This document shows positions 26,098 to 35,221 of a DNA stretch of 64,000 bases, in pieces. This DNA is from Clostridia bacterium (GTDB lineage: Bacteria; Bacillota; Clostridia; Christensenellales; Aristaeellaceae). The stretch is taken from the NCBI GenBank assembly GCA_017512985.1, contig JAFWEJ010000008.1:186001-250000 (forward strand), in the 5' to 3' direction. A program made the translations under genes and the position numbers. The notes under the pieces are model-generated. The model ran no database searches and was not told the origin of the DNA. It saw only the letters and a program-made list of their open reading frames with translations. Positions within the stretch are counted from its first letter, which is position 1; the number at the start of each line of letters is the position of its first letter.

Positions 26098-27705
26098 ATG
26101 AAGAAGATCACTGGAATGACCGGAATTCTGCTGGGAGGCATGATGCTGTCCGCTGCAGCCGCCGCGGAAGAAACCGGCGGCTTCCTGAAGACCGTCGAAA
26201 ACGTGAACAACGCTGTGAACGGCGTCGTATGGGGCATTCCCGCCCTGGCGCTGCTGGCGGTCGTCGGCATTCTGATGACCGTGCTGACCAAAGTATTCCA
26301 GGTAACGCATTTCGGCCACTGGATGAAGAAGACCATCGGCGCTGTATTCCATGACAAAGGCGTTACTTCGCATACCAAAGACAAGAGCATTTCCCAGTTC
26401 CAGAGCCTGTGCACCGCGCTGGCGGCGACGGTCGGCACCGGCAATATTGTCGGTGTGTCAGGCGCAATTCTGGCGGGCGGTCCCGGCGCCGTATTCTGGA
26501 TGTGGGTCATGGCCTTCCTGGGAATGATGACCAACTATTCCGAAAACGTGCTGGGCATTTTCTACCGCCGCAAGAATTCCAAGGGTGAGTGGTCCGGCGG
26601 CGCCATGTATTATCTGCGGGACGGCCTGGGCGCAAAGAAGGGCTGCAAAGTGATCGGCCTTGTGCTGGCGGGACTGTTCGCGTTCTTCTGCCTGGTGGCT
26701 TCTTTCGGCATCGGCAACATGACCCAGGTCAACTCCATTTCCGGCAACATGGACGCCGTGTTCGGCGTTCCTTCCTGGGTAACGGGCCTGGTGATCATGA
26801 TCCTGGTGGGCCTGGTAGTCGTGGGCGGCCTGAAGCGGATTGCCGCCGTGACGGAAAAGATCGTGCCCTTTATGGTAATTCTGTACATGATCGGCACCAT
26901 TGCCATCTTCTTCATTCACATCGGGCAGATCGGAGCCGTGTTCTCCTCCATTTTCAAAGGTGCGTTCGGCCTGAAGGCTGCAGCCGGCGGTGTGGTCGGC
27001 TACGGAATCAAGCTGGCGATTGAGTGGGGCATGAAACGCGGCGTTTTCTCGAACGAGGCCGGCCTCGGTTCCTCTGTCATGGTCCATTCCAACTCGAACG
27101 TCAAGGAACCCGTGAAGCAGGGTATGTGGGGCATTTTCGAGGTGTTTGCCGATACGATCGTGGTCTGCACGCTGACCGCTTTCGCGGTTCTGTCCTCCGG
27201 GCTGATCAACCTGGAAACCGGCGCGCTCGTGAGCGAAACCTTCACGACACAGGCGGGCGTCGAGGTGGCGCTGTCCAAAGCCAACCTGGTTTCCTCCGTG
27301 TTCAACCAGCAGTTCGGTTTCATCGGATCCGCGTTTATTGCGGTCTCAATCATGCTGTTCGCGTTCTCCACAGTGCTCGGATGGAGCCATTACGGCACCA
27401 AGGCATGCGAATACCTGCTGGGTGAAAAGTACACAATCATCTACCGCGTCCTCTTTGTCCTGCTGGTATTCGGCGGCGCGGTCATGGGCGACAACCTTGC
27501 ATGGGACCTGGCGGATACCTTCAACGGCCTGATGATGATCCCGAACCTGATCGGCGTCATCGTCCTGTCCGGTACGGTGGCAAAGATCACGAAAAACTAT
27601 ATCGACCGCCATATGCGCGGCCTGCAGGTTGAGCCGATGTACTCCGCGTTCCCGGACGTGCAGCATGAAGAAGAAGCGGCTCCGCCCACAGATGAGGACG
27701 ACTGA
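26098..27705 (+). CDS. AGCS-family sodium:alanine/glycine symporter
   Basis: A 535-residue polytopic permease with the order of helices of the AGCS family. Diagnostic stretches are TALAATVGTGNIVGVSGAI (the sodium and substrate site helix), GGPGAVFWMWV, EWSGGAMYYL, RGVFSNEAGLGSS and the late FAFSTVLGWSHYG. The N-terminus (MTGILLGGMMLSAAAAA) looks like a first hydrophobic segment or cleavable signal. The ATG at 26098 has AGGGGAG upstream; the open frame extends further but crosses the promoter. Imports alanine, glycine or similar amino acids with Na+. Monocistronic: own promoter, possible attenuator and strong terminator. Confidence 0.95.
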   Translation: MKKITGMTGILLGGMMLSAAAAAEETGGFLKTVENVNNAVNGVVWGIPALALLAVVGILMTVLTKVFQVTHFGHWMKKTIGAVFHDKGVTSHTKDKSISQFQSLCTALAATVGTGNIVGVSGAILAGGPGAVFWMWVMAFLGMMTNYSENVLGIFYRRKNSKGEWSGGAMYYLRDGLGAKKGCKVIGLVLAGLFAFFCLVASFGIGNMTQVNSISGNMDAVFGVPSWVTGLVIMILVGLVVVGGLKRIAAVTEKIVPFMVILYMIGTIAIFFIHIGQIGAVFSSIFKGAFGLKAAAGGVVGYGIKLAIEWGMKRGVFSNEAGLGSSVMVHSNSNVKEPVKQGMWGIFEVFADTIVVCTLTAFAVLSSGLINLETGALVSETFTTQAGVEVALSKANLVSSVFNQQFGFIGSAFIAVSIMLFAFSTVLGWSHYGTKACEYLLGEKYTIIYRVLFVLLVFGGAVMGDNLAWDLADTFNGLMMIPNLIGVIVLSGTVAKITKNYIDRHMRGLQVEPMYSAFPDVQHEEEAAPPTDEDD

Positions 27706-27726
27706 TTCCCGCGGAAAACAGACTCA

Positions 27727-27759
27727 CATCCTCCGGCTTGTTCCGGAGGATGTTTTTTT
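27727..27759 (+). terminator. Rho-independent terminator of the symporter gene
   Basis: Perfect 10-bp stem CATCCTCCGG/CCGGAGGATG with a 6-base loop and seven T residues. Confidence 0.9.
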
Positions 27760-27809
27760 CCGGGCGGAAAGGCCGGGGGCTTTCAGTATGGGAATATCCG
27801 AAATCACAG

Positions 27810-27838
27810 TTGTGCAAAAGACGGCTTTTTGATATAAT
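27810..27838 (+). promoter_or_regulatory. Sigma-A promoter of the repeat protein-branching enzyme-GH31 operon
   Basis: TTGTGC (27810-27815), 17-base spacer, consensus TATAAT (27833-27838), about 55 bases before the TTG start at 27901. Confidence 0.65.
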
Positions 27839-27900
27839 TTTACGAAGATTATATCCGATACGCCGCACGGCAATCTGACAGACAAGACAGGTGAACAGGA

Positions 27901-29109
27901 TTGAAAGAGAAAAGACTTCTGGCCGGGATCACAGCGCTTGTGATGTGCATGGTGATTCCTTTCTCCGCGCTGGGAGACGTAAAGTCCCGGAATACCGAAG
28001 AGAACGGAAAGATCACGGAGACGGCCTGGGAAGATGACAACGGACAGCCTGCTGCCGGACCGGACGGGTATGCGTTCGTCCGGTATACATACAAGCAGAA
28101 CAACACGTTTGAAAAGTATTACGGCACGGACGGACAGCCCTTTCGCGTGAACGGCGGGTATTACGGAAGGCGCGTCATGAAGGACGGAAAAGGGAATATC
28201 ACCGAGATCGAATACCTGGACGAAAAAGGCGAAAGGACCCTGAACCGCCAGGGCTACGGCCTGCTGAAAATGTTCTATTTCGGCTTCGGAGCGCTTCATT
28301 CCGCCTTGTATTACGGCCTGGGTAAAAAGCCGGTGGTGGTGCCGTCGCTCGGTTATGCGTCCGTATTCTATGATTACAGCAGCAAAACCATGACCGGCAT
28401 GACCTATCAGGATTCAAACGGAAAACCGACAGACCTCGCTTCCGGTTATGCCGCGGTCAAACAGAAAACGGACAAGCGTTACCGGGTGATCGCCATCCGT
28501 TATGATCACGGGAACGGCAGCCCCGCAACCGGACCGGACGGCTGGTACCGGTGCGAGAAGAAACGTGACGACAAAGGCCGGATCATCAGCGTGAAATACT
28601 ACGACGCAAACTCGGAACTGACCGACCGGGGAGCCGGGTATGCCTGGGAAGGATATACCTACGAAGGAGACAGCACAGTCAGAGTAACCCGGTATGATCT
28701 GAAGGGCGTACCGGTTGCCGACGGCACCGGCGTCACCACGGTGGTTCGCGATATGAAGAATGAACAGGTCGTGAGGGAACGCTTCCTGGACGGAAACGGG
28801 AAACGCGTCACAAACAGCCTGGCCGTCGGAGAGATCCTGTACAGCTATGATACGCAGGGCGCGCTTGAAAAAGTCACATACAGGGACCTGGAAGGCAACC
28901 CGGTCCGCTGCAGCGAAGGATACGCCGGATACCGCGACGCAAAGGACGGAGACGGCGCCACGGTCAGCCGCACCTACCTGAACACAGACGGCGCGCCCAT
29001 GGAGGTCCCGGGCGGATACAGTGAAGTGAGATATATTTACGACGATACAAAAACGCTTACAGCAACACGGTATTACGACCTGAACGGACAGCAGGTACAG
29101 GCTGACTGA
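27901..29109 (+). CDS. Secreted protein made of about eleven 32-residue Tyr/Gly-rich repeats
   Basis: A 402-residue protein with a signal peptide (LLAGITALVMCMVIPFSALG) followed almost entirely by degenerate repeats of about 32 residues. Each has the form x(R/K)YYDxNGxPxxxxxGYAxxxYxYDxxGxxxxx, for example KYYDANSELTDRGAGYAWEG and TYRDLEGNPVRCSEGYAGYR. The pattern recalls beta-hairpin repeats such as YD/RHS or cell-wall-binding repeats but matches neither exactly, and I do not name a family. No anchor or enzyme domain is seen. TTG start with AGGTGA upstream. It is first in a tight operon with a branching enzyme (18 bases) and GH31 (12 bases), so glucan binding is one possible role; this is inference. 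Confidence 0.8.
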   Translation: MKEKRLLAGITALVMCMVIPFSALGDVKSRNTEENGKITETAWEDDNGQPAAGPDGYAFVRYTYKQNNTFEKYYGTDGQPFRVNGGYYGRRVMKDGKGNITEIEYLDEKGERTLNRQGYGLLKMFYFGFGALHSALYYGLGKKPVVVPSLGYASVFYDYSSKTMTGMTYQDSNGKPTDLASGYAAVKQKTDKRYRVIAIRYDHGNGSPATGPDGWYRCEKKRDDKGRIISVKYYDANSELTDRGAGYAWEGYTYEGDSTVRVTRYDLKGVPVADGTGVTTVVRDMKNEQVVRERFLDGNGKRVTNSLAVGEILYSYDTQGALEKVTYRDLEGNPVRCSEGYAGYRDAKDGDGATVSRTYLNTDGAPMEVPGGYSEVRYIYDDTKTLTATRYYDLNGQQVQAD

Positions 29110-29127
29110 ATCGCGGAGGGAAAAAGA

Positions 29128-31155
29128 ATGGATATCGGCAGGCTCAACGCTCCCTATCAGATCACAGAGATCGATCCCTGGCTTGCGCCTCATGCGGGCG
29201 ATATTGAACTGCGTATGGACCGGTTCAAGGAAAAACGCTGGCAGCTGGTCGGGGAAGCTCCCACACTGGAGAGCTTCGCGAACGGCCATATGTTTTTCGG
29301 CTTCCACCGGACAAAGGACGGATGGGTATTCCGGGAATGGATGCCCGGTGCGGACGAAGTGCGCCTTTTCGGCGAATTCAACGGATGGGATAAGGAAAGC
29401 CATCCGCTGGACCGGGGAGAGAACGGCGTATGGGAAATTGTGCTGAAAGGGAAAGAGAGCCTGAAGAACGGCCAGAAAATCAAGCTCTGGGTGCGCCGCG
29501 GAAACGACTGGTTTGCCCGGCTGCCCGCCTACAGCACGCGTGTTGTGATGGACGATGAGATGAAGACGCTGTGCACACTGGTCTGGGACCCGGAGGAAGC
29601 CTATCCCTGGACGGACGCGGAGTTCATCGCAGAAAAGCCCGACGCCCCCCTCATCTACGAGGCGCATGTCGGTATGAGCCAGGACAAGGAAGGCATCGGT
29701 ACCTACCGTGAATTTGCGGAAAATGTTCTGCCCCGTGTCAGCGAACTGGGATACAATACGGTTCAGCTGATGGCGATTCAGGAGCATCCCTATTACGGCT
29801 CTTTCGGCTACCAGGTAACAAATTTCTTTGCGGCCGCTCACTGGTACGGAGATCCGGACGACCTGAAATACCTGGTGAACAAGGCGCACAGCCTGGGCAT
29901 CCGCGTCCTGCTGGACGTCGTGCACAGCCACGCGTGCCCGAATGTCGGAGAGGGACTGCAGCTGCAGGATGGTACAGAGAACCAGTATTTCCTCGAGGGC
30001 GGGCAGGGATGGCATCCGGCCTGGGGCACAAAGCTGTTCAATTACAGCCGGGTTGAAGTCCTTCATTTCCTGCTGAGCAACCTGAAGTTCTGGCAGACGG
30101 AATACCATTTTGACGGTTTCCGGTTTGACGGAGTCACCAGCATGATCTATCACGATCACGGCCTTGGCAGCGCTTTCACCAATTACGATATGTATTTCAA
30201 CATGAATACGGACCTTGAGGCGCTGAACTATCTCCAGCTCGCGAACGAGCTGATCCACGAAGTGAATCCGTATGCAACCACGGTATCCGAAGACATGAGC
30301 GGAATGCCCGGCATGTGCCTTCCGATCGAACAGGGCGGCATCGGTTTCGATTACCGGCTGGCCATGGGCGAACCGGATTACTGGATCAAGCTCCTGAAGG
30401 ATGTCCGGGACGAAGACTGGAACATGAACGCCCTGTGGCATGAGATGACCACGCGCCGCCCCCAGGAAAAGGTGATCGGTTACTGCGAGAGCCACGACCA
30501 GGCGCTGGTGGGCGACAAGACGATCATCTTCCGTATGGCGGACGCCGAAATGTACACCGGCATGATGAAGGAATACCATTCCATCACCATGGACCGCGCG
30601 ATCGAGCTGCACAAGATCATCCGGCTTTATACAATGAGCCTGGGCGGCAACGGATACCTCAATTTCATGGGCAATGAGTTCGGCCATCCGGAATGGATCG
30701 ATTTCCCGCGGGAGGGCAACGGATGGAGCTACAAGTACTGCAGGCGCCAGTGGTCGCTTGTGGACGACCCGCGGCTGAAATACCAGTGGCTTAACGACTT
30801 TGACAAGGCGATGATCAACCTGGCCAGAGATAAAAAGCTGCTGAACGATCCCTACGCCGTCAGCCTGTGGATTGATCCGGAACGGAAGATCATCACCTTC
30901 AGCAGAGGCGGGCTGCTGTTTGTATTCAATTTTCATAACAGCTATTCCGAACAGCGGTTCTTCCTCCACGCCCATACAACGGGCGAAGGCACGTACCGCG
31001 TGATCCTGAGCTCCGACGAGGAACGCTTCGGCGGACCCGGACTGATCGACCACGGCTTTGAATACCATACCGCCTACGCTGAAGGCCGCGGACTTGGATT
31101 CGATGTTTACAGTCCCTGCCGTACCGCCATGGTGCTTGAACGAATCGCAGACTGA
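29128..31155 (+). CDS. glgB: 1,4-alpha-glucan branching enzyme of the eukaryote-like GH13_8 type
   Basis: A 675-residue enzyme that cuts alpha-1,4-glucan and re-attaches the segment in alpha-1,6 linkage. An N-terminal CBM48-like domain (FREWMPGADEVRLFGEFNGW) precedes the GH13 barrel. YEAHVGMSQ, GFRFDGVTSM, TVSEDMSGMPG and YCESHDQALVGDKT match the plant/animal-type (GH13_8) enzymes far better than E. coli-type GlgB. The catalytic triad is D334, E388 and D457. GGAGG lies nine bases before the ATG. No signal peptide, so it acts on cytosolic glycogen even though the preceding gene is secreted. No glgC or glgA is within the window. Confidence 0.93.
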   Translation: MDIGRLNAPYQITEIDPWLAPHAGDIELRMDRFKEKRWQLVGEAPTLESFANGHMFFGFHRTKDGWVFREWMPGADEVRLFGEFNGWDKESHPLDRGENGVWEIVLKGKESLKNGQKIKLWVRRGNDWFARLPAYSTRVVMDDEMKTLCTLVWDPEEAYPWTDAEFIAEKPDAPLIYEAHVGMSQDKEGIGTYREFAENVLPRVSELGYNTVQLMAIQEHPYYGSFGYQVTNFFAAAHWYGDPDDLKYLVNKAHSLGIRVLLDVVHSHACPNVGEGLQLQDGTENQYFLEGGQGWHPAWGTKLFNYSRVEVLHFLLSNLKFWQTEYHFDGFRFDGVTSMIYHDHGLGSAFTNYDMYFNMNTDLEALNYLQLANELIHEVNPYATTVSEDMSGMPGMCLPIEQGGIGFDYRLAMGEPDYWIKLLKDVRDEDWNMNALWHEMTTRRPQEKVIGYCESHDQALVGDKTIIFRMADAEMYTGMMKEYHSITMDRAIELHKIIRLYTMSLGGNGYLNFMGNEFGHPEWIDFPREGNGWSYKYCRRQWSLVDDPRLKYQWLNDFDKAMINLARDKKLLNDPYAVSLWIDPERKIITFSRGGLLFVFNFHNSYSEQRFFLHAHTTGEGTYRVILSSDEERFGGPGLIDHGFEYHTAYAEGRGLGFDVYSPCRTAMVLERIAD

Positions 31156-31167
31156 CGGAGGTAACAG

Positions 31168-33192
31168 ATGGTTTTTCTGAAAGACGGAAACAGCCTGACT
31201 GCCCGCCGCGGCGGGGAAACGCTGCGGATTGAAGGCTGGGGCAAGGACGCCCTGCGCGTCATCGCGTATATGGACGACAACCGCAGCGGACGAGACTGGG
31301 CGCTGACGGAGACGCCGGAGCAGGCTGCCTGCGGGATCCGGATCGGAGAAGAGGATTTCTGGGTCGGCGACGGAACGGTCTCAAAGGTGCCCTGTGCGGA
31401 GATTGTCAACGGACGGATCCGAGCGACGGTCAATTTTGCCGGTGTGATCAGCTTTTACCGGGACGGGAAGCTGATCCTGCGCGAATACTACCGCTCTTAC
31501 GGCGGCACGCTGGTCAAAACCAGCCGCTGCCTGAAGATTGTGAACCGGGAGTGGAAGGGAAACATCGGTGCAGGCGACTATACGCTCACCGTGCGTTTTG
31601 ATCCGAACCGGAATGAAAAAATCTTCGGCATGGGGCAGTATCAGCAGGAAGACATGAACCTGAAGGGAACAACGCTGGAACTGGCACAGCGGAACAGCCA
31701 GATTTCCGTTCCTTTTATGGTCAGCTCCCTTGGCTACGGCTTCCTGTGGAACAATCCCGCGGTGGGCCGGGTAACCTTTGCCAACAACATCACCGAATGG
31801 ACCGCCCGCAGCACAAAACAGATGGATTACTGGATCTGCGCCGGGGAAAACCCGAAGGACATCCTGCAGAAGTATACCGCCGTGACGGGCCGCGCTCCCA
31901 TGTTTCCGGACAGCCTGATGGGGCTGTGGCAGTGCAAGCTGCGCTACCGCACACAGGAAGAGGTGCTGTCCGTGGCCCGGCAGTATCAGCGTGAGGGCAT
32001 CAAAATTGACCAGATTGTGATCGATTTCTTCCACTGGACCGTACAGGGAGACTGGAAGTTTGACAAAACCTACTGGCCTGATCCCAAAGCCATGGTGGAT
32101 GAACTGCACAGCATGGGGATCCGCGTGATCGTTTCCGTCTGGCCGAGCGTTGACCGCAGGAGCGAGAACTTCGGACCGATGGCGGAGCGGGGGCTGCTGA
32201 TCCGCACGGAACGCGGCGCGGCCCAGACATACGACTACCAGGGCGACTGCGTGGAGATTGACCCGTTCAATCCGGAAGCAAGGCAGTATATCTGGGACGT
32301 GTGCAAAAAGAACTATTACGACCTCGGAATCGACGGATTCTGGCTGGACAATTCTGAACCGGACTACGGCGTGTATGATTTTGAAAACTACCGCTATTAT
32401 ACAGGTCCCGCGCTGAGCTGCAGCAATCTTTACCCGCAGCTTTTTTCCCGCGCGTTTTTTGAACCCATGTCCGCAGAAAAAGGAACTGAGGCCGTGAACC
32501 TGCTGCGCTGCGGCTGGGCGGGAAGCCAGAAATACGGGAACGTGATCTGGTCCGGAGATGTGCCGAGCACCTTTGAATCGTTCAGGGAACAGATCCGCGC
32601 CGGCCTGAATATAGGCATTGCCGGAATTCCCTGGTGGACGACGGATATCGGCGGTTTTATGACGGATGACGTGAACGATCCGGATTTCCGGGAGCTGCTG
32701 ATCCGCTGGTACCAGTTTGCCGTCTACAGCGCCGTGCTCCGGATGCACGGCGACCGCGGGCCGTACAATATTCCGCCGCTGGACGACCGCGACTGGGGAG
32801 GCGGGTACCTGCATACCGGCCAGCCGAACGAACTATGGAGCTACGGCGAAGAGAACTACCGCATTATGCGGAAATATTACGACGTGCGCGCCGGCATGAA
32901 GGACTATATCCGGAAACTGTATCTGGAAGCGCATGAAACCGGTGCGCCGCTGATCCGGACGATGTTCTTTGAATTCCCGGAGGATGAGAAATGCTGGTCG
33001 CTCGAGGACCAGTACATGTTCGGCGACAGGTACCTGGTCGCGCCCGTGCTGGAGCTGCATGCCGCGGAGCGCGAAGTTTACCTGCCGGCGGGGCGCTGGA
33101 AGGACGTAAATTCCGGGGAGGTCATCGAAGGCGGCCGGACTGTGACGGTCAGTACGCCGATCGATCAGATCCCTGTATTTGAAAAGGCCTGA
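31168..33192 (+). CDS. GH31 family alpha-glycosidase (alpha-xylosidase or alpha-glucosidase)
   Basis: A 674-residue cytosolic GH31 enzyme. The N-terminal beta-sandwich region is followed by the barrel with nucleophile D394 in DGFWLDNSEPD and acid/base D464 in WSGDVPSTF; GIAGIPWWTTDIGGF and DQYMFGDRYLVAPV complete the signature. The EKIFGMGQYQQ element and overall architecture resemble bacterial alpha-xylosidases of the YicI group, but alpha-glucosidase or sulfoquinovosidase-like activity cannot be excluded. Starts 12 bases after the branching enzyme with GGAGG upstream. Its place in this operon favours alpha-glucan trimming; the xylanolytic genes elsewhere favour alpha-xylosidase. Confidence 0.9.
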   Translation: MVFLKDGNSLTARRGGETLRIEGWGKDALRVIAYMDDNRSGRDWALTETPEQAACGIRIGEEDFWVGDGTVSKVPCAEIVNGRIRATVNFAGVISFYRDGKLILREYYRSYGGTLVKTSRCLKIVNREWKGNIGAGDYTLTVRFDPNRNEKIFGMGQYQQEDMNLKGTTLELAQRNSQISVPFMVSSLGYGFLWNNPAVGRVTFANNITEWTARSTKQMDYWICAGENPKDILQKYTAVTGRAPMFPDSLMGLWQCKLRYRTQEEVLSVARQYQREGIKIDQIVIDFFHWTVQGDWKFDKTYWPDPKAMVDELHSMGIRVIVSVWPSVDRRSENFGPMAERGLLIRTERGAAQTYDYQGDCVEIDPFNPEARQYIWDVCKKNYYDLGIDGFWLDNSEPDYGVYDFENYRYYTGPALSCSNLYPQLFSRAFFEPMSAEKGTEAVNLLRCGWAGSQKYGNVIWSGDVPSTFESFREQIRAGLNIGIAGIPWWTTDIGGFMTDDVNDPDFRELLIRWYQFAVYSAVLRMHGDRGPYNIPPLDDRDWGGGYLHTGQPNELWSYGEENYRIMRKYYDVRAGMKDYIRKLYLEAHETGAPLIRTMFFEFPEDEKCWSLEDQYMFGDRYLVAPVLELHAAEREVYLPAGRWKDVNSGEVIEGGRTVTVSTPIDQIPVFEKA

Positions 33193-33232
33193 AAAACGCT
33201 GAAAAATCCCTGCAACAACTGAAAAATAAGGC

Positions 33233-33268
33233 TTGCCATGCGACGGGATGTGTGTTATACTCCCGTCG
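33233..33268 (+). promoter_or_regulatory. Sigma-A promoter of the rimP operon, overlapped by an 8-bp-arm dyad
   Basis: TTGCCA (33233-33238), 17-base spacer, TATACT (33256-33261). Perfect inverted arms CGACGGGA (33241-33248) and TCCCGTCG (33261-33268) lie in the spacer and over the expected start of transcription. Confidence 0.65.
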
Positions 33269-33455
33269 TGCGGTTTTCCGTACGATTACAGCGGCTTAAT
33301 GCCTTGAAAGAAGGGTTTAACGTAAGGAACGGAAACAGCCTGAAGGCCTTCGGAGTCCGGCGCCGGGAAGACATTCCCGGGATCGGTTCCGTCGGCTGAT
33401 GGAGGGCTTGTTTTCCGCTCTTTTTCATTGCCCGGAAAGTAAGAGAGAGTGACAG
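33269..33455 (+). ncRNA. Candidate structured 5' leader of the rimP-nusA-infB operon
   Basis: The gap of about 190 bases between promoter and rimP has no credible reading frame but several palindromes: GAAGGCCTTC (33342-33351), CGGCGCCG (33358-33365) and CCGGGAA-GACA-TTCCCGG (33363-33380). A T-rich stretch (33409-33426) follows. A structured or regulatory leader is plausible; no known RNA family was recognised. Confidence 0.4.
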
Positions 33456-33950
33456 ATGGCAAAAGAGACCGGAACAGCCAGGCTGGAATCCGCATGCGAA
33501 CCGATCGCGGAGCGGATGGGCTATGAGCTGGTGGATATCTGCATCGACAGGGAACCCACCGGAAAGTATCTGCGCTTTTATATCGACAAAGACGAGGGCG
33601 TGACCCTGGACGACTGCGAAGCTTTCCACAAAGCGGTCCGCGCGCTGGCCGACACTGTCGATTACGACTTCATGGAGGTGTCCTCCCCGGGCATCGACCG
33701 GCCGCTGAAAAAAGACCGCGATTTTGAACGGAACCTCGGCAGCGAGATCGAAGTGAAACTCTTCAGGGCCATTGACGGTACAAAGGTGCTCACCGGCGTG
33801 CTGGCCGGGCTTGACGGAGGAAACATCGTGATCGATACGGCTGAAGGGCGGACGCTTATTCCGCGCAAAGACGCGGCGCTTGTCAGGCCTGTCGTCGACA
33901 TGGAGGGCATAGAGGACGTTGACCTGTCCGGAGACGATGAAGAACAATAA
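33456..33950 (+). CDS. rimP: Ribosome maturation factor RimP
   Basis: A 164-residue cytosolic factor for 30S subunit maturation. The N-terminal alpha/beta domain contains LRFYIDKDEGVTLDDCEAFHKAV and the highly conserved MEVSSPGIDRPLKK at residues 73-86; the C-terminal SH3-like domain follows. Length and placement directly before nusA are normal. The ATG has GAGAGAGTG upstream, a weak but acceptable site. Confidence 0.95.
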   Translation: MAKETGTARLESACEPIAERMGYELVDICIDREPTGKYLRFYIDKDEGVTLDDCEAFHKAVRALADTVDYDFMEVSSPGIDRPLKKDRDFERNLGSEIEVKLFRAIDGTKVLTGVLAGLDGGNIVIDTAEGRTLIPRKDAALVRPVVDMEGIEDVDLSGDDEEQ

Positions 33951-33995
33951 CAGCATGATTACAACACGGATGAAACGTGAGAAAGGAAAGCAAAC

Positions 33996-35183
33996 ATGAA
34001 ATCCGAAGTCATAGAAGCCATCAGGATGCTGGCGAAAGAAAAGGAAATTCCAGAGGAGACCCTGTTCCACACGATCGAGGAGGCGCTGAAGGCGGCGTAT
34101 AAAAAGAACCTGCCCAAGAGCGAAACCGCCCCGAACAACCTGGATGTGACGGTGAACCGCCAGGACGGGTCCATCTCTGTATATGCGCGGAAGCTGATCC
34201 TTGAAGACGAAGAGATCGAGGATCCCACCAACCAGATTTCCCTGAAGGAAGCGCAGGAGATCAATCCTTCCTACCAGATGGGCGATATTGCCGAAGTGGA
34301 CGTCACGCCCGGCGGATTCCTGCGCGTCGCGGCCCAGACCGCGAAGCAGGTGATTATCCAGCACATCCGCGAAGCGGAGCGCGGCAAGATCTATGACGAA
34401 TACATCGAGAAGGAAAGCGAAATCCTGACCGGTATTGTGGAACGGATTGAACCCAAGGCCGCCTATATCGACCTGGGCCGGACCGAAGGCGTTCTTGAGC
34501 GGGATGAAATGATTCCCGGCGAAGAACTGCACGACGGCGACCACATCAAGGTTTATATCCTGGAAGTGCACAAAACCAGCCAGAACGCCGGCTACACACC
34601 CCAGGTCTATGTCAGCCGTATCCATCCGAACCTGGTCAAGCGCCTGTTCGAGATGGAGGTCCCGGAAATTGCCGGCGGCATTGTGACGATCAAGAATATC
34701 GCCCGGGAAGCCGGAAGCCGTACCAAGATCGCCGTACACAGCGCCGACGTGATGATCGATCCGGTAGGCGCCTGCGTCGGACAGCGGGGCGGCCGTGTGG
34801 ACCGTGTGGTCACGGAACTGAAGGGCGAGAAGATCGACATCATCAAGTGGTCCAGCAACCCCGCGGAGTTCGTGGCTAACGCGCTGAACCCCGCCCACGT
34901 GCTGAGCGTATACCAGGCGAAAGATGAGAAGGCCTTCCGCGTGATCGTGCCGGACAACCAGCTGAGCCTGGCCATCGGCAAGGAAGGGCAGAACGCCCGC
35001 CTGGCCGCGAAACTGACCGGATGGAAGATCGACATCAAGAGCCAGAGCCAGGCGGCCGAGATGGACGACATGGTCGACGAAAACGGCGAGATGACCGAGT
35101 TTGTCCAGGTGGAGACGCCGAGCTACGACAGCTTCACGATGGACTTTGACGACAGCGTCGCCGGAGACGACGACACAATGTAA
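33996..35183 (+). CDS. nusA: Transcription termination/antitermination factor NusA
   Basis: A 395-residue RNA polymerase-binding factor. Order of domains: N-terminal polymerase-binding region (residues 1-125), S1 (ILTGIVERIEPKAAYIDLGR), KH1 with CVGQRGGRVDRVVTELKGEKIDI, and KH2 with VPDNQLSLAIGKEGQNARLAAKLTGWKIDI. As usual in Firmicutes it lacks the acidic C-terminal repeats of E. coli NusA. A short acidic tail ends the protein. 45 bases after rimP, AAAGGAAAG upstream. Confidence 0.97.
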   Translation: MKSEVIEAIRMLAKEKEIPEETLFHTIEEALKAAYKKNLPKSETAPNNLDVTVNRQDGSISVYARKLILEDEEIEDPTNQISLKEAQEINPSYQMGDIAEVDVTPGGFLRVAAQTAKQVIIQHIREAERGKIYDEYIEKESEILTGIVERIEPKAAYIDLGRTEGVLERDEMIPGEELHDGDHIKVYILEVHKTSQNAGYTPQVYVSRIHPNLVKRLFEMEVPEIAGGIVTIKNIAREAGSRTKIAVHSADVMIDPVGACVGQRGGRVDRVVTELKGEKIDIIKWSSNPAEFVANALNPAHVLSVYQAKDEKAFRVIVPDNQLSLAIGKEGQNARLAAKLTGWKIDIKSQSQAAEMDDMVDENGEMTEFVQVETPSYDSFTMDFDDSVAGDDDTM

Positions 35184-35221
35184 AGCGGAGAACAGAACCG
35201 TTCCCGCAGTGGAGGAACCTG

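Noticed and set aside
28414-31068. A very long open frame on the minus strand opposite the branching enzyme and part of the repeat protein gene
   Set aside because: It is a codon-bias shadow in GC-rich sequence: the sense strand encodes a full GH13 enzyme with catalytic residues, and the antisense product shows no domain.
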